Positions 1 through 7,642 of a DNA stretch of 64,000 bases are shown piece by piece. Numbering within the stretch: position 1 is the first letter of the stretch; each line of letters starts with the position of its first letter. The translations under genes were made by a program, and so were the position numbers. The stretch comes from CBDFLA01 sp965248915 (GTDB lineage Bacteria > Pseudomonadota > Alphaproteobacteria > M2410), in NCBI GenBank assembly GCA_965248915.1, contig OZ252216.1:2108001-2172000 (forward strand). Direction: 5' to 3'. The notes under the pieces were generated by a model. The model worked only from the letters and a program-made list of their open reading frames with translations, did no database searches and was not told where the DNA came from.

Positions 1-2
1 GG

Positions 3-365
3 GAAGTCTTCCAAGTACTCCTCTACAACTTGGGCAGCCCGGAACAAAAGAAAGCGAACTACGACGCGTTAGGTCTCGATTGGGAATGGGTCCAAGCTGC
101 TTTCTTGGAAGCACTGACCGATGCTGAAATCCGCGAACAACTCCAAGACCCAGTGAACATCTTCCGTGTATTGATCAAGACCCTCCTCAAAGCTGGCATC
201 ATCACAGATCGGACGCGCAGCAATTATGCCGCCTTCATCGACATGTCCGAATTACATAATGAAGGCGACAGGATGGTTGGTGATGATATCGCTGAAGAGG
301 GCATCAAATACTTGATTGAACTCAATCGAACCGGCGCCACCAGCACGGGTCTCGCCGCTGAATAA
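3..365 (+). CDS. C-terminal part of an unrecognised protein (truncated by window edge)
   Basis: The reading frame is open from the left edge to a TAA at 363-365, so this is the last 120 or so residues of a longer protein. A TTG at position 30 could serve as a start, but the frame continues upstream without a stop and no ribosome site is visible, so a partial gene is the better reading. The visible part is acidic, soluble and probably helical, rich in Glu, Asp, Leu and Asn. It has no signal peptide, membrane segment or cysteine motif. I do not recognise a family. It converges on queE, with 15 bases between the two stops. Confidence 0.6.
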   Translation, partial: EVFQVLLYNLGSPEQKKANYDALGLDWEWVQAAFLEALTDAEIREQLQDPVNIFRVLIKTLLKAGIITDRTRSNYAAFIDMSELHNEGDRMVGDDIAEEGIKYLIELNRTGATSTGLAAE

Positions 366-380
366 CGCAGCCCGCGTTTA

Positions 381-1016
381 CTACGGGATCCCTAGGATCT
401 TGTGGGTCTGTTGACTAAGACGCCATTGATCATTGCTGAGGCAATAGTCGATGGCGTCATTTTTGTTGCGCACCGCTTGGTTGCCGTCCATGGGCTGAAG
501 GAAGAAGTTCTCGAAAGCCAAGTCTTCGAACATTTGCGGCTTGAGCGTGTCTTGTGGATACACAAGTTTCAATTCATCGCCACTCCTTTGAACGCATTCA
601 GCTCCTGCCTTGGGACTCACGCAGAGCCAATCAATGCCCTCAGGCGCTTTGATTGTGCCATTGGTCTCAACCGCAATCTCAAAGCCTTGCTCGTGCAGCG
701 CCTCAATCAAAGGCTCGTCCACTTGCAACAGAGGCTCCCCACCAGTGCACACAACAAGAGGTTTGCTTCGCGCTTGTTCCGGCCACAATGAAGCGACACT
801 TTCAGCCAATGCAATGGCAGTTGAAAACCTGCCGCCACCCACTCCATCGGTGCCAACGAAATCTGTGTCGCAGAATTGGCAAATGGCTGAGGCGCGGTCT
901 CGCTCAAGGCCTGTCCACAAATTACACCCGGCAAATCTCAAGAACACAGATGGCCGACCCGTCTGTGCTCCCTCTCCTTGCAACGTGTAAAACACTTCTT
1001 TGACGCTGTATGTCAT
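381..1016 (-). CDS. queE: 7-carboxy-7-deazaguanine synthase QueE
   Basis: Radical SAM enzyme that contracts the ring of 6-carboxy-5,6,7,8-tetrahydropterin to 7-carboxy-7-deazaguanine, a step in preQ0/queuosine synthesis. The start used is the ATG at 1014-1016, which overlaps the queC stop (ATGA). From it Cys31, Cys46 and Cys49 form the CX14CX2C cluster motif typical of this QueE subgroup, in place of the usual CX3CX2C. An N-terminal TLQGEGAQTGRPSVFLRF segment and a TGGEPLLQ motif (SAM binding) are also present. The length of 211 residues is normal. The four-base overlap with queC implies translational coupling. queD and queF are not in the window. Confidence 0.95.
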   Translation of the reverse strand: MTYSVKEVFYTLQGEGAQTGRPSVFLRFAGCNLWTGLERDRASAICQFCDTDFVGTDGVGGGRFSTAIALAESVASLWPEQARSKPLVVCTGGEPLLQVDEPLIEALHEQGFEIAVETNGTIKAPEGIDWLCVSPKAGAECVQRSGDELKLVYPQDTLKPQMFEDLAFENFFLQPMDGNQAVRNKNDAIDYCLSNDQWRLSQQTHKILGIP

Positions 1017-1729
1017 GTGGCCGAGTGACCCTGAAATGTTTCCCATCCCTTAGCCCGCAAGTCGCAAGCTGGGCAGGCTCCACATCCGTATCCCCAATCG
1101 TGACGGGTGGATCTATCCCCGAGATAACACGTATGAGTTTCTTCAACGATAAGGTCGATAAGTTGATCGCCTCCCAATTCGTTGGCCATTTTCCATGTTG
1201 CAGCCTTGCCAATCCACATGAGAGGTGTGTCGAGAACAAACTCCGTCGCCATACCCAGATTGAGTGCCGTTTCCATTGCTTTGATCGTCTCTTCGCGACA
1301 ATCCGGATACCCCGAATAGTCTGTCTCACAAACACCACTTGCGATATGGCGACATCCACCCCGGTAGGCCACCGCAGCCGACAGTGTCAGAAACAACAAG
1401 TTCCGCCCCGGCACGAATGTGGTTGGCAAACCATCTTCGCCCATCCTGATTTCAACATCCCGCGTCAAGGCAGTGTCGCTAACTTGCGCGAGAACACCCA
1501 AATCAAGCACTCGGTCATCTCCGAGTTTCTCTGACCAATCAGGGAAACCGTCTCGCAAGCGCCCGAGTACCGTTTGTCGGCAATCAAGCTCAACGCTGTG
1601 ACGTTGACCATAGTCGAAACCAATCGTTTCAACTTCAGCAAACCGAGACAAAGCCCACGCCAATACCACCGCCGAATCCTGCCCACCGGAAAAGAGAACC
1701 AGAGCTTTTGCTTGTGACTTAACGGACAT
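1013..1729 (-). CDS. queC: 7-cyano-7-deazaguanine synthase QueC
   Basis: ATP-dependent enzyme converting 7-carboxy-7-deazaguanine and ammonia to preQ0, the precursor of queuosine in tRNA. The PP-loop SGGQDS lies at residues 14-19. The C-terminal CYLG...GCGACPACDLR run supplies the zinc-binding cysteines. The length of 238 residues is typical. It is the first gene of a two-gene operon with queE. No convincing preQ1 riboswitch was seen in the roughly 100 bases upstream. Confidence 0.96.
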   Translation of the reverse strand: MSVKSQAKALVLFSGGQDSAVVLAWALSRFAEVETIGFDYGQRHSVELDCRQTVLGRLRDGFPDWSEKLGDDRVLDLGVLAQVSDTALTRDVEIRMGEDGLPTTFVPGRNLLFLTLSAAVAYRGGCRHIASGVCETDYSGYPDCREETIKAMETALNLGMATEFVLDTPLMWIGKAATWKMANELGGDQLIDLIVEETHTCYLGDRSTRHDWGYGCGACPACDLRAKGWETFQGHSAT

Positions 1730-2028
1730 GGTACCAATTCAAGAAATTCGGTCGTCGCCAACGCACACCGACAAGATTAATGCCATAACATCTCAGGCGA
1801 AAGAGATCCATTCTGCCAATGGGTCTTGCATGATCTTTTTGACCATTTGTGAGGTACTCCCAGATTTCCTCTCAAGTCTATCCCAAGAGCCGCTGAATTC
1901 AGCCAAATTCTTACGAGCCTTTGAGCACCGCGCCATCAAATCCTAACAACTCCTTTCCTCCCGTTTTGCCGAATCTTAGCCTTCGCGATCTCTAATGAAC
2001 GAGCAATTTTGGCTCGGGGGAGAGACAC

Positions 2029-2541
2029 GTGCCGCACGCACGCGAAAACAAACGCCAAGTCTCAAAAGACGGACAAAGGGCACACTCGGCACCCTATGTG
2101 TCGACCGTGACCCTAACGTCGCATGATGCCAGCACGACCCACTACATCAGTGCAGATGAAGTTGAACCTCTCAGCCGACCGGCCAAAACAGTTTTTCTTG
2201 GAATTGGTTGGATGTGTTTCTCACTTGGGCATCTTGTTTCCTCGATACCAAAACTACGCGCCACATTATTTGTGATTGCCGCCCATTGGTGTTTTCTTCA
2301 GTCGTCACCCAGATGGCAAGGTTGGCTCTACCGTCATCCAAAACACGGGTTCGTCTTGCAGGATTGGCATCACCATCAACGGGTTCCCAAGAGCATCAAA
2401 GCGAGCGCCACGATAACACTGGTCGTTGGCGCAACTTTGATCGGGATATCCTTCGGGAGATTGCCGCTCGTCGCATTCGGATTATTCGTGTGCTTGCCAA
2501 TCGCATGCTTCTTGTGGACGCGGCCCGTTACACCCGAATAA
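2029..2541 (+). CDS. DUF454 (YbaN-like) inner membrane protein
   Basis: A GTG start at 2029 follows a purine-rich GGGGGAGAG. The first 45 or so residues are polar. The DUF454 core follows: a hydrophobic helix with LGIGWMCFSLGHLVSSIP, a second with FVIAAHWCFLQSSPRWQGWLYRHP, then a soluble linker DWHHHQRVPKSIKA and two C-terminal hydrophobic helices. This order matches E. coli YbaN, whose function is not established; family members often sit near heme or iron genes, but no such neighbour is present here. The N-terminal extension is longer than in YbaN, so a later start is possible. No operon partner is visible. Confidence 0.75.
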   Translation: MPHARENKRQVSKDGQRAHSAPYVSTVTLTSHDASTTHYISADEVEPLSRPAKTVFLGIGWMCFSLGHLVSSIPKLRATLFVIAAHWCFLQSSPRWQGWLYRHPKHGFVLQDWHHHQRVPKSIKASATITLVVGATLIGISFGRLPLVAFGLFVCLPIACFLWTRPVTPE

Positions 2542-2946
2542 CCCGCTCAACTTCCAACCATCATGGAACACATGCGCCATTCATCGCACTTTCGCGTGCG
2601 TTCGCACTTCAATTGATCCTTAGTTGCAACTGCAAAGAACCTGCGACAATTCGTCCATCACAAAACTTGATCCCTGCGATAGACAAACTTGAAGTTCCGT
2701 CTTCATATGGGCGCAGGTATTCCGCACGCCTCCCCTGAGCGTGATACCTGATCGGTTAAGGCTCTGTCTCCTGCGCTGGCGATCGCCTTGACCACAAAGA
2801 CCTGGAAAGCGCGAGCTTTCTAATTGGAGCGTGTCCTACTGCGGGTCACGCTCCCTTTGTTTTTGGGTTGATCCAATCCATTGTGCTCCCAACACGTGGG
2901 TCGGGTTCTAAAACCTGACGCTACACCCATCTGTTCGGAGGCTCCC
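2542..2946. other. Intergenic region with tandem hairpins
   Basis: About 400 bases with no convincing gene. Near its end are two consecutive hairpins: GAAAGC-GCGA-GCTTTC at 2805-2820, and GGAGCGTG/CACGCTCC at 2826-2854 followed by a T-rich run. This could be the 3' end of a short untranslated transcript or a terminator for the DUF454 gene. No promoter was identified. Confidence 0.4.
2826..2865 (+). terminator. Candidate Rho-independent terminator
   Basis: Perfect 8-bp stem GGAGCGTG/CACGCTCC with a 13-base loop, followed by CTTTGTTTTT. It lies 285 bases after the DUF454 stop and 82 bases before the lipoprotein gene. Confidence 0.5.
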
Positions 2947-3348
2947 ATGGCACTATTCCGATATTTCTTCCTATCAGTCGTTGTTCTTGTCTTCGTCACC
3001 GGCTGTGGGTGGTCGAAGGTCGAAGTACAACGCGTTGCGTCTCCGTCCGGAGAGCTAGAGGCCGTCGTCATTGAAGAGGACGGTGGCGCAACAACCTCAA
3101 AAGGGTATGCGGTGTACATCGTTGAGCGCGGAAATGCGGAACTGGGTGATCATTGCGCATACATCTATGGCGCTAGACTTAGTGAAAACGACTACGGCAT
3201 ATCAATAGAATGGTCAGCCGAAGATCACCTCGAGATTCATTTCATAAGGGCCAAATTTGTCGAATATGAAGAGTCTATCATCGTCGGTGACCGACTAGTC
3301 GAAATATCACTCAATGGCGAAGTGATGGACCGCGACACAAATGAATAG
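2947..3348 (+). CDS. Small putative lipoprotein
   Basis: The start is the ATG at 2947, preceded by GGAGG (2938-2942); an upstream in-frame ATG at 2881 would bury the signal sequence. The product of 133 residues begins MALFRYFFLSVVVLVFVTGCGW, a lipoprotein signal peptide with lipobox VTGC. The mature part contains a segment resembling SPSGELEAVVIEEDGGATT, a pattern seen in DUF5412-type lipoproteins, but I cannot confirm that assignment. The rest is acidic and beta-rich. Function unknown; probably anchored in the cell envelope. It converges on the small zinc-ribbon gene. Confidence 0.7.
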   Translation: MALFRYFFLSVVVLVFVTGCGWSKVEVQRVASPSGELEAVVIEEDGGATTSKGYAVYIVERGNAELGDHCAYIYGARLSENDYGISIEWSAEDHLEIHFIRAKFVEYEESIIVGDRLVEISLNGEVMDRDTNE

Positions 3349-3372
3349 ACAGCGATGTCTAATCTGGGATGA

Positions 3373-3561
3373 TTATCCGTTGCGCCACTTTGTTGATGAT
3401 TTGCATTTTCGACAAATACGTTCGCCAGCCCATTCGCTGGGAAACTCCGTTGAACACATGAGGCAAGTACGGGATTTTACTTCCGGCTCAACATCCGTTG
3501 AGGCCGTAGACGTGTCGCAATCACGTTTCGCAAGCATTGTCTCTTGATCGAAATTACTCAT
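3373..3561 (-). CDS. Small zinc-ribbon-like hypothetical protein
   Basis: A 62-residue protein from the ATG at 3559-3561, with an AGAGAGG ribosome site about 10 bases upstream. The C-terminal half carries CLMC...ICRKC: two CxxC-type knuckles about 15 residues apart, followed by a basic tail (KSSTKWRNG). Short proteins of this form (CLMC-x-F-x-S-x-x-x-x-x-R-I-C-x-x-C) occur widely in alphaproteobacteria without assigned function. A zinc-binding role is inferred from the four cysteines. The gene is monocistronic. Confidence 0.65.
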   Translation of the reverse strand: MSNFDQETMLAKRDCDTSTASTDVEPEVKSRTCLMCSTEFPSEWAGERICRKCKSSTKWRNG

Positions 3562-3817
3562 GGGAACTAAACCTCTCTGAAGGCAAGCGCACATCAATGT
3601 CGCTTAGCACTTCTCTTGGTGGGGCAGTCGAAGACTTCGCCCTTATGAAGTTTAGTGTTCGAACTTCTACCTCTTTGCATTCGGTAGAGTTTGAACAACA
3701 ACCCCAAATCCCCCTGAGGTTCGGACTGCTTGTTGGCACACCTCGAACATCGAGGGCCAAGGTCGTATGTGGTCGCCCTCAGAGTTTCAAATCACTCCAA
3801 AGGCGACCACGGTATTG

Positions 3818-4027
3818 TTAGTCAGCGAGAGAAATGTTCTCTGCGGACTCTTTACCGTTGCTTCCAGCTTGAAGCTCGTAGTTTACGCGTTGGCCTTCTG
3901 CAAGCGTTGCAATGCCGGCGCGTTCAAGGGCGGAAATGTGCACGAATGCATCTTTCGAACCATCTTCTGGCTCAATAAATCCAAAACCCTTTGTCGTATT
4001 GAAAAATTTCACTGTACCTGTCGTCAT
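3818..4027 (-). CDS. Cold-shock domain protein (CspA family)
   Basis: A 69-residue single-domain nucleic-acid chaperone. It has the RNP1 motif KGFGFIEPEDG (about residues 13-23) and the RNP2 motif DAFVHIS (about 26-32) of the OB-fold cold-shock domain. The start is preceded by AAAGGAATTTATT. A promoter about 145 bases upstream gives the gene a long leader, as is usual for cold-inducible csp mRNAs. Whether this copy is cold-induced cannot be told from sequence. Confidence 0.93.
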   Translation of the reverse strand: MTTGTVKFFNTTKGFGFIEPEDGSKDAFVHISALERAGIATLAEGQRVNYELQAGSNGKESAENISLAD

Positions 4028-4200
4028 AATAAATTCCTTTCACAGGAGTGTTTTCGCAACTCACACCATGCGAGATCGCGAGGTATAGCGCTCACAATGT
4101 CAGGAAATATCTTGGGATGTCGGCGGACCGACATTTCAGGTATCGCTATCGAATGCAGAACGTATGCCCTGCTACATAAGCACTAATCCTGATTTGTCAA
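4028..4200 (-). promoter_or_regulatory. csp promoter and long 5' leader
   Basis: On the minus strand TTGACA (4195-4200) is followed after 16 bases by TATGTA (4173-4178), a strong sigma-70-type promoter. Transcription would start near 4166, leaving an untranslated leader of about 140 bases before the csp start. Long structured leaders in csp genes of other bacteria control translation at low temperature; the same role here is inference. The remainder of the gap up to 4375 shows nothing recognisable. Confidence 0.6.
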
Positions 4201-4375
4201 CGTAAATCCCTTTGACGCTTCCATCTATTTTGGCCCTCTCACAACGAATTTCCTCATGATTCCAAGCCAATAGACAACGATATTACCGGCAGATAATGTC
4301 TCATTTCCGCACCAATCGAGGCATCAAAATGGCAGAAGAAGGGACTCAGGCGGCCCAATCGTTGAGACTCACGGA

Positions 4376-4726
4376 CTAAAGATCCGCCTCATCCCTTTGG
4401 ATGAGGAAGTCTTCCGGGCCCAGAGCCTCTGGCACGGAGATAAGATAGACAATCCCGTTCTTAACCTCGCCTTCCGCATGCAGCGTGCGGGCTGGAACGA
4501 AGACCTTGTCGCCCGCCATAACCGGGAAACGCTTGCCCGTTGCGGCATCAAGAAAATCAGTCTCTCCTTCCATCACATAGGCATGCACATCATGGTCATG
4601 CCAATGCACCTCTGCCGCGGTTGCCTCTGCTGCTTTGTAGGTCGTCGGCCACAGTCCATTCTTGCGAATGTCGTCCAGTGCGCCACCCAATCCGTTAAAC
4701 AAACCTTTTTCTACTCGAATGCCCAT
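4376..4726 (-). CDS. Cupin-fold domain protein
   Basis: A 116-residue single-domain protein. The segment EVHWHDHDVHAYVMEGETDF supplies the first cupin motif (histidines and Glu around residues 41-55) and AGDKVFVPARTLHAEGEV the second, so a metal-binding beta barrel is likely. The substrate is unknown; no enzyme-specific feature is visible. AGGAGG-type purines precede the ATG. It is transcribed divergently from a LysR regulator across a 97-base gap with inverted repeats, the usual arrangement for a LysR protein and its target, so it is probably controlled by that regulator. Confidence 0.75.
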   Translation of the reverse strand: MGIRVEKGLFNGLGGALDDIRKNGLWPTTYKAAEATAAEVHWHDHDVHAYVMEGETDFLDAATGKRFPVMAGDKVFVPARTLHAEGEVKNGIVYLISVPEALGPEDFLIQRDEADL

Positions 4727-4743
4727 GAGTTCCTCCTTGCATG

Positions 4744-4760
4744 TTGATGCATCTCATCAA
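4744..4760. promoter_or_regulatory. Inverted repeat, candidate LysR operator 1
   Basis: TTGATG-CATCT-CATCAA, a perfect 6-bp inverted repeat just upstream of the cupin start and in the divergent gap. The size fits a LysR-type half-site pair. Confidence 0.45.
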
Positions 4761-4806
4761 GCATTGTTTCGCTTCATGAAAAAACCCTCACAACTTCCAT
4801 AGTTTC

Positions 4807-4821
4807 ATGCAGAATATGCAT
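4807..4821. promoter_or_regulatory. Inverted repeat, candidate LysR operator 2
   Basis: ATGCA-GAATA-TGCAT, a perfect inverted repeat containing the T-N11-A core of LysR boxes. It ends two bases before the regulator's start codon, so binding there would repress the regulator itself. Confidence 0.5.
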
Positions 4822-4823
4822 TA

Positions 4824-5720
4824 ATGGAAGTTGAGACACTCACCCTTTTTGTTGATGTCGCACGGGCTGGCAGTTTTGCCGCCGCTGCCAGGCAATCGAA
4901 CATTGATCCGTCCCTCGTGTCTCGCCGCATTTCGGGCCTTGAGCGCGAGCTTGGTTTCCGCCTCTTCCAACGAACCACCCGCACGATTGCTCTGACAGAA
5001 GCTGGCACCGACTTCCTCAATCGCATCGAAACCCACCTCACCGCCATCGAAGAAGCAAAGGTCTTCGGTCGTGATCTTGTAGAACAACCAACCGGCCTCT
5101 TGCGCATCACTGCATCGACCTCCTTCGGACACGAAGTCCTAACGCCTCTGTTGCCCGGATTTCGCGCGCTCTACCCTCACCTGCATTTGGAACTACTCCT
5201 ATCCGACCGGCGCGTTCACCTCATCGAAGAGGGAATTGATCTCGCCATTCGTCTCGGACAGCTCAGTGACAGCGACCTGATTGCCAAGAAGATCATGCCC
5301 ATCGAATTTCGCGTCTACGCCAGTCCCGACTATTTGAAAGCAAACGACAAGATCTCAAAACCAAAAGACTTGGAACAACACGACTGCCTTCTTTATCCGA
5401 GCGGCGGTTACACGGGCACTTTGACAGTGTCGGCGCCCAGATCAAGACCATCAACGATTGATCTCCAAGGAACCGTCACCATTTCCAATGCCATGTCACT
5501 GCGCCAATGTGCAATCTATGGAATGGGGCCTGCGTTACTCCCCAATTGGCTCGTCAAGAACGATGTAAAACAAGGCCGTCTGGTCGACGTGCTTCCCCGC
5601 CACACCTATCGCAGTGACGATCCAGACCCGGCAGCCTGGTTCGTCTACCCTAGCCGCCTCTATGTGCCAACAAAGGTCCGACGCTTCATGGAATATGCCG
5701 GACGCGCGTTGAGCGGATGA
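4824..5720 (+). CDS. LysR-family transcriptional regulator
   Basis: A 298-residue regulator. The N-terminal winged HTH (residues 1-60) reads METLTLFVDVARAGSFAAAARQ... with ...DPSLVSRRISGLERELGFRLFQRTTRTIALTEAG, the canonical LysR pattern. The C-terminal effector-binding domain (about residues 90-290) follows. The effector is unknown. It faces the cupin gene across a 97-base gap with two inverted repeats. LysR proteins usually activate the divergent gene and repress themselves; that role here is inferred from position. Confidence 0.92.
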   Translation: MEVETLTLFVDVARAGSFAAAARQSNIDPSLVSRRISGLERELGFRLFQRTTRTIALTEAGTDFLNRIETHLTAIEEAKVFGRDLVEQPTGLLRITASTSFGHEVLTPLLPGFRALYPHLHLELLLSDRRVHLIEEGIDLAIRLGQLSDSDLIAKKIMPIEFRVYASPDYLKANDKISKPKDLEQHDCLLYPSGGYTGTLTVSAPRSRPSTIDLQGTVTISNAMSLRQCAIYGMGPALLPNWLVKNDVKQGRLVDVLPRHTYRSDDPDPAAWFVYPSRLYVPTKVRRFMEYAGRALSG

Positions 5721-5829
5721 GATCTGAACGATTGTTCGAGTGGGCAAAGCTAACGCGCTGTCTTGTCAACGATCTCAGCACCCTCTACCCTCGCAACCAG
5801 AAAACAACAATTAGAGTGGGAGGAACCAC

Positions 5830-6204
5830 ATGTTTAGTCACATTATGATCGGTGCAAAAAGCATTGAAGAGTCAAAGAAATTCTATGACGCCGTTCTCGG
5901 CGCATTGGGACATGGCCCAGGCTTTGTCGACGACAAGGGTCGTTGCTTTTACCTAACCGAAACAGGCGTCTTAGGCATTACCGTTCCGATTGACGGTGAA
6001 CCAGCCACCCACGCCAATGGCGGCACCATTGGGTTTGTGGCAAAGGACCAAGACACCGCGAATGCCTGGCATGCCGCAGGTCTTGCCAATGGCGGCACAA
6101 CTTGCGAAGACCCGCCTGGCCTCCGAGAGAGCGCGGCCGGAAAAATGTATCTCGCCTACTTGCGCGATCCCGCCGGCAACAAGATCTGCGCTGTTCACCG
6201 GTAG
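5830..6204 (+). CDS. VOC-superfamily (glyoxalase-like) protein
   Basis: A 124-residue protein starting MFSHIMIGAKSIEESKKFYDAVLGALG, the standard opening beta-alpha of a vicinal-oxygen-chelate module. It ends YLRDPAGNKICAVHR, the usual closing strand with DPxGN. One copy of the beta-alpha-beta-beta-beta pair repeat is complete. Members bind a metal and act on glyoxal adducts, aromatic diols or antibiotics; the substrate here cannot be assigned. A GTGGGAGG ribosome site precedes the ATG. It stands alone and ends about 60 bases before the tRNA-like fragment. Confidence 0.82.
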   Translation: MFSHIMIGAKSIEESKKFYDAVLGALGHGPGFVDDKGRCFYLTETGVLGITVPIDGEPATHANGGTIGFVAKDQDTANAWHAAGLANGGTTCEDPPGLRESAAGKMYLAYLRDPAGNKICAVHR

Positions 6205-6265
6205 GTTGAAGGAAACGAGGACCAACGTGTGACTGCAGCACTACGCAAAAATGAATAGGAAAGCT

Positions 6266-6305
6266 GTTGGCGGAGGGCAGACATGAACTGCCGGCACTCG
6301 GTCGG
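6266..6305 (-). repeat. Degenerate 3' fragment resembling tRNA-Met
   Basis: Read on the plus strand, GGGCAGACaTGAACTGCCGgCACtCGG matches the T-arm and 3' half of the tRNA-Met at 9313-9389 (GGGCAGACtTGAACTGCCGaCACcCGG) with few mismatches and in the same orientation. The acceptor stem and the 5' half are not recognisable, so this is not a working tRNA. It may be a remnant left by integration at the tRNA gene. Confidence 0.55.
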
Positions 6306-6363
6306 CACAATCGACTATCGGCGGAACGTGCGACTTACTGTGTGAGCAGCGGCGTGACGGATA

Positions 6364-6828
6364 CTAGTTGAATTGAACGTCAATCACTTGATAGTGCAGT
6401 TTGTTGGTACCGTTTTCGCGAGACTCAACACCTTCGAGAATAGTATCGCGTTGGAAATCTGTTGCCGACGCTGCAGTTTCAAATGGCCCAGCCAAGAACG
6501 GGGGAAACAATTCGCATGCCCCTCCGAATTGCTCCCGAACAGCCGAAGTGAACGTACGCGACCACCGCGCCGTCACTTGCTTTTCGAAAGCGCGCTCTTC
6601 CGCATTCATTTGGCTCATCAATTTCTTGATATCACCATCAGTCGACTCTGCCGCGAAATCGTACTCGAACTGCGCGACCCGATTCATAACCTGCGTCAGC
6701 ACGCTCCCTTTTGAGACTTCGCAATGAAAATAGCCGTAGGCTGAATTCGCCCGCGCCGCGTTGTTCAGGAAAATGAGGGAAAGGAGTCCAACTCCAATGA
6801 TGACTATATGTCTGATGTAAGCCTCCAT
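6364..6828 (-). CDS. Secreted hypothetical protein
   Basis: A protein of about 154 residues from the ATG at 6826-6828. The N-terminus MEAYIRHIVIIGVGLLSLIFLNNAARA is a classical signal peptide cleaved after ARA. The frame extends upstream to ATG 6915 and TTG 6924, but those starts would place 29-32 polar residues before the signal sequence. The mature part has two cysteines (FHCEV and GGACELF), charged helices and no recognised domain. It is divergent from the Lgt-like gene. I do not recognise a family; periplasmic location is inferred. Confidence 0.55.
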   Translation of the reverse strand: MEAYIRHIVIIGVGLLSLIFLNNAARANSAYGYFHCEVSKGSVLTQVMNRVAQFEYDFAAESTDGDIKKLMSQMNAEERAFEKQVTARWSRTFTSAVREQFGGACELFPPFLAGPFETAASATDFQRDTILEGVESRENGTNKLHYQVIDVQFN

Positions 6829-6916
6829 ATCTTTCCGGAGACTTTGACATACTTCGACAGTTGATACAAATTCGAGAATAGGCCAGATTTCCCTTTTCAA
6901 CGTAAACTGAATCATA

Positions 6917-7642
6917 GTGTCCAATGTAATCTCAACTCATCTCATGTTCGATCTGCTTGCCGCTGTCCTAGCAGTGCTCAGCGGATTGTCGGTCTACAAG
7001 TGGCGTCTGAAAGATGATCTCAGCGTAACCGCAAGTGAGATTGGTCCTGGGTACTTCGTAGCGCTCAGTACTGGAAGCATTGTTGGAGCACTGGCGCTTG
7101 GGACTGCCAACCTCTGGATCTCGGGTGTCGATCAAATCGGTCGTAGCATCTTAGGGGCCCTCATCGGCGCCATAGTCACGGTCGAAATTTACAAACTCAA
7201 AAAGGGTGTTTCTAAATCGACAGGCTACACCTACATCGTTCCATTTTCAGTCGCCATTATCGTCGGGCGCATCGGCTGTCTTCTCTCTGGGCTTGATGAC
7301 AACACGTACGGTGTTCCAACCGAGACCAGTTGGGGTTGGGACTTTGGCGATCAAATCTTGCGACATCCCGTTCAACTCTACGAGTCAGCCTCAATGCTGG
7401 CATTTTTGATCATTGCCTTGGCACTCTTGAAGATTAGGCCAACCGCAATCGTATCCAATGGATTCTACTACGGTGTTGGATTCTATGGTGTTCAGCGGTT
7501 TATCTGGGAGTTTTTCAAACCCTATGAACGCATATGGCTCAACATGAACATTTTTCAACTATTCTGCATAGCCCTGTTACTCTATGCTGTTGTCATGACA
7601 TTACGAACTTCGAAAGCGCTGAATGACGACAACCCTGCGTAA
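6917..7642 (+). CDS. Lgt-like membrane protein (prolipoprotein diacylglyceryl transferase family)
   Basis: A 241-residue polytopic membrane protein with about six or seven hydrophobic segments. It keeps the hallmark Lgt blocks: VGRIGCLLSG (117-125, the GRIGN signature), YGVP (131-134), RHPVQLYES (149-157) and Y190-GVQR194-FIWE198-FF. The last matches the essential Tyr/Arg/Glu of E. coli Lgt. It lacks the FHGG histidine block (here SILGALIGA, 78-84) and is shorter than typical Lgt (roughly 260-300 residues). It is therefore probably a paralogue handling a diacylglyceryl/phospholipid substrate rather than the housekeeping enzyme. The start is GTG at 6917, with ATG 6944 possible. Its last 20 bases overlap the radical SAM gene, so the two are probably co-translated. 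Confidence 0.75.
   Translation: MSNVISTHLMFDLLAAVLAVLSGLSVYKWRLKDDLSVTASEIGPGYFVALSTGSIVGALALGTANLWISGVDQIGRSILGALIGAIVTVEIYKLKKGVSKSTGYTYIVPFSVAIIVGRIGCLLSGLDDNTYGVPTETSWGWDFGDQILRHPVQLYESASMLAFLIIALALLKIRPTAIVSNGFYYGVGFYGVQRFIWEFFKPYERIWLNMNIFQLFCIALLLYAVVMTLRTSKALNDDNPA

Noticed and set aside
1730..1830. preQ1 riboswitch before queC
   Set aside because: No recognisable preQ1 aptamer core or pseudoknot could be found in the short upstream region.
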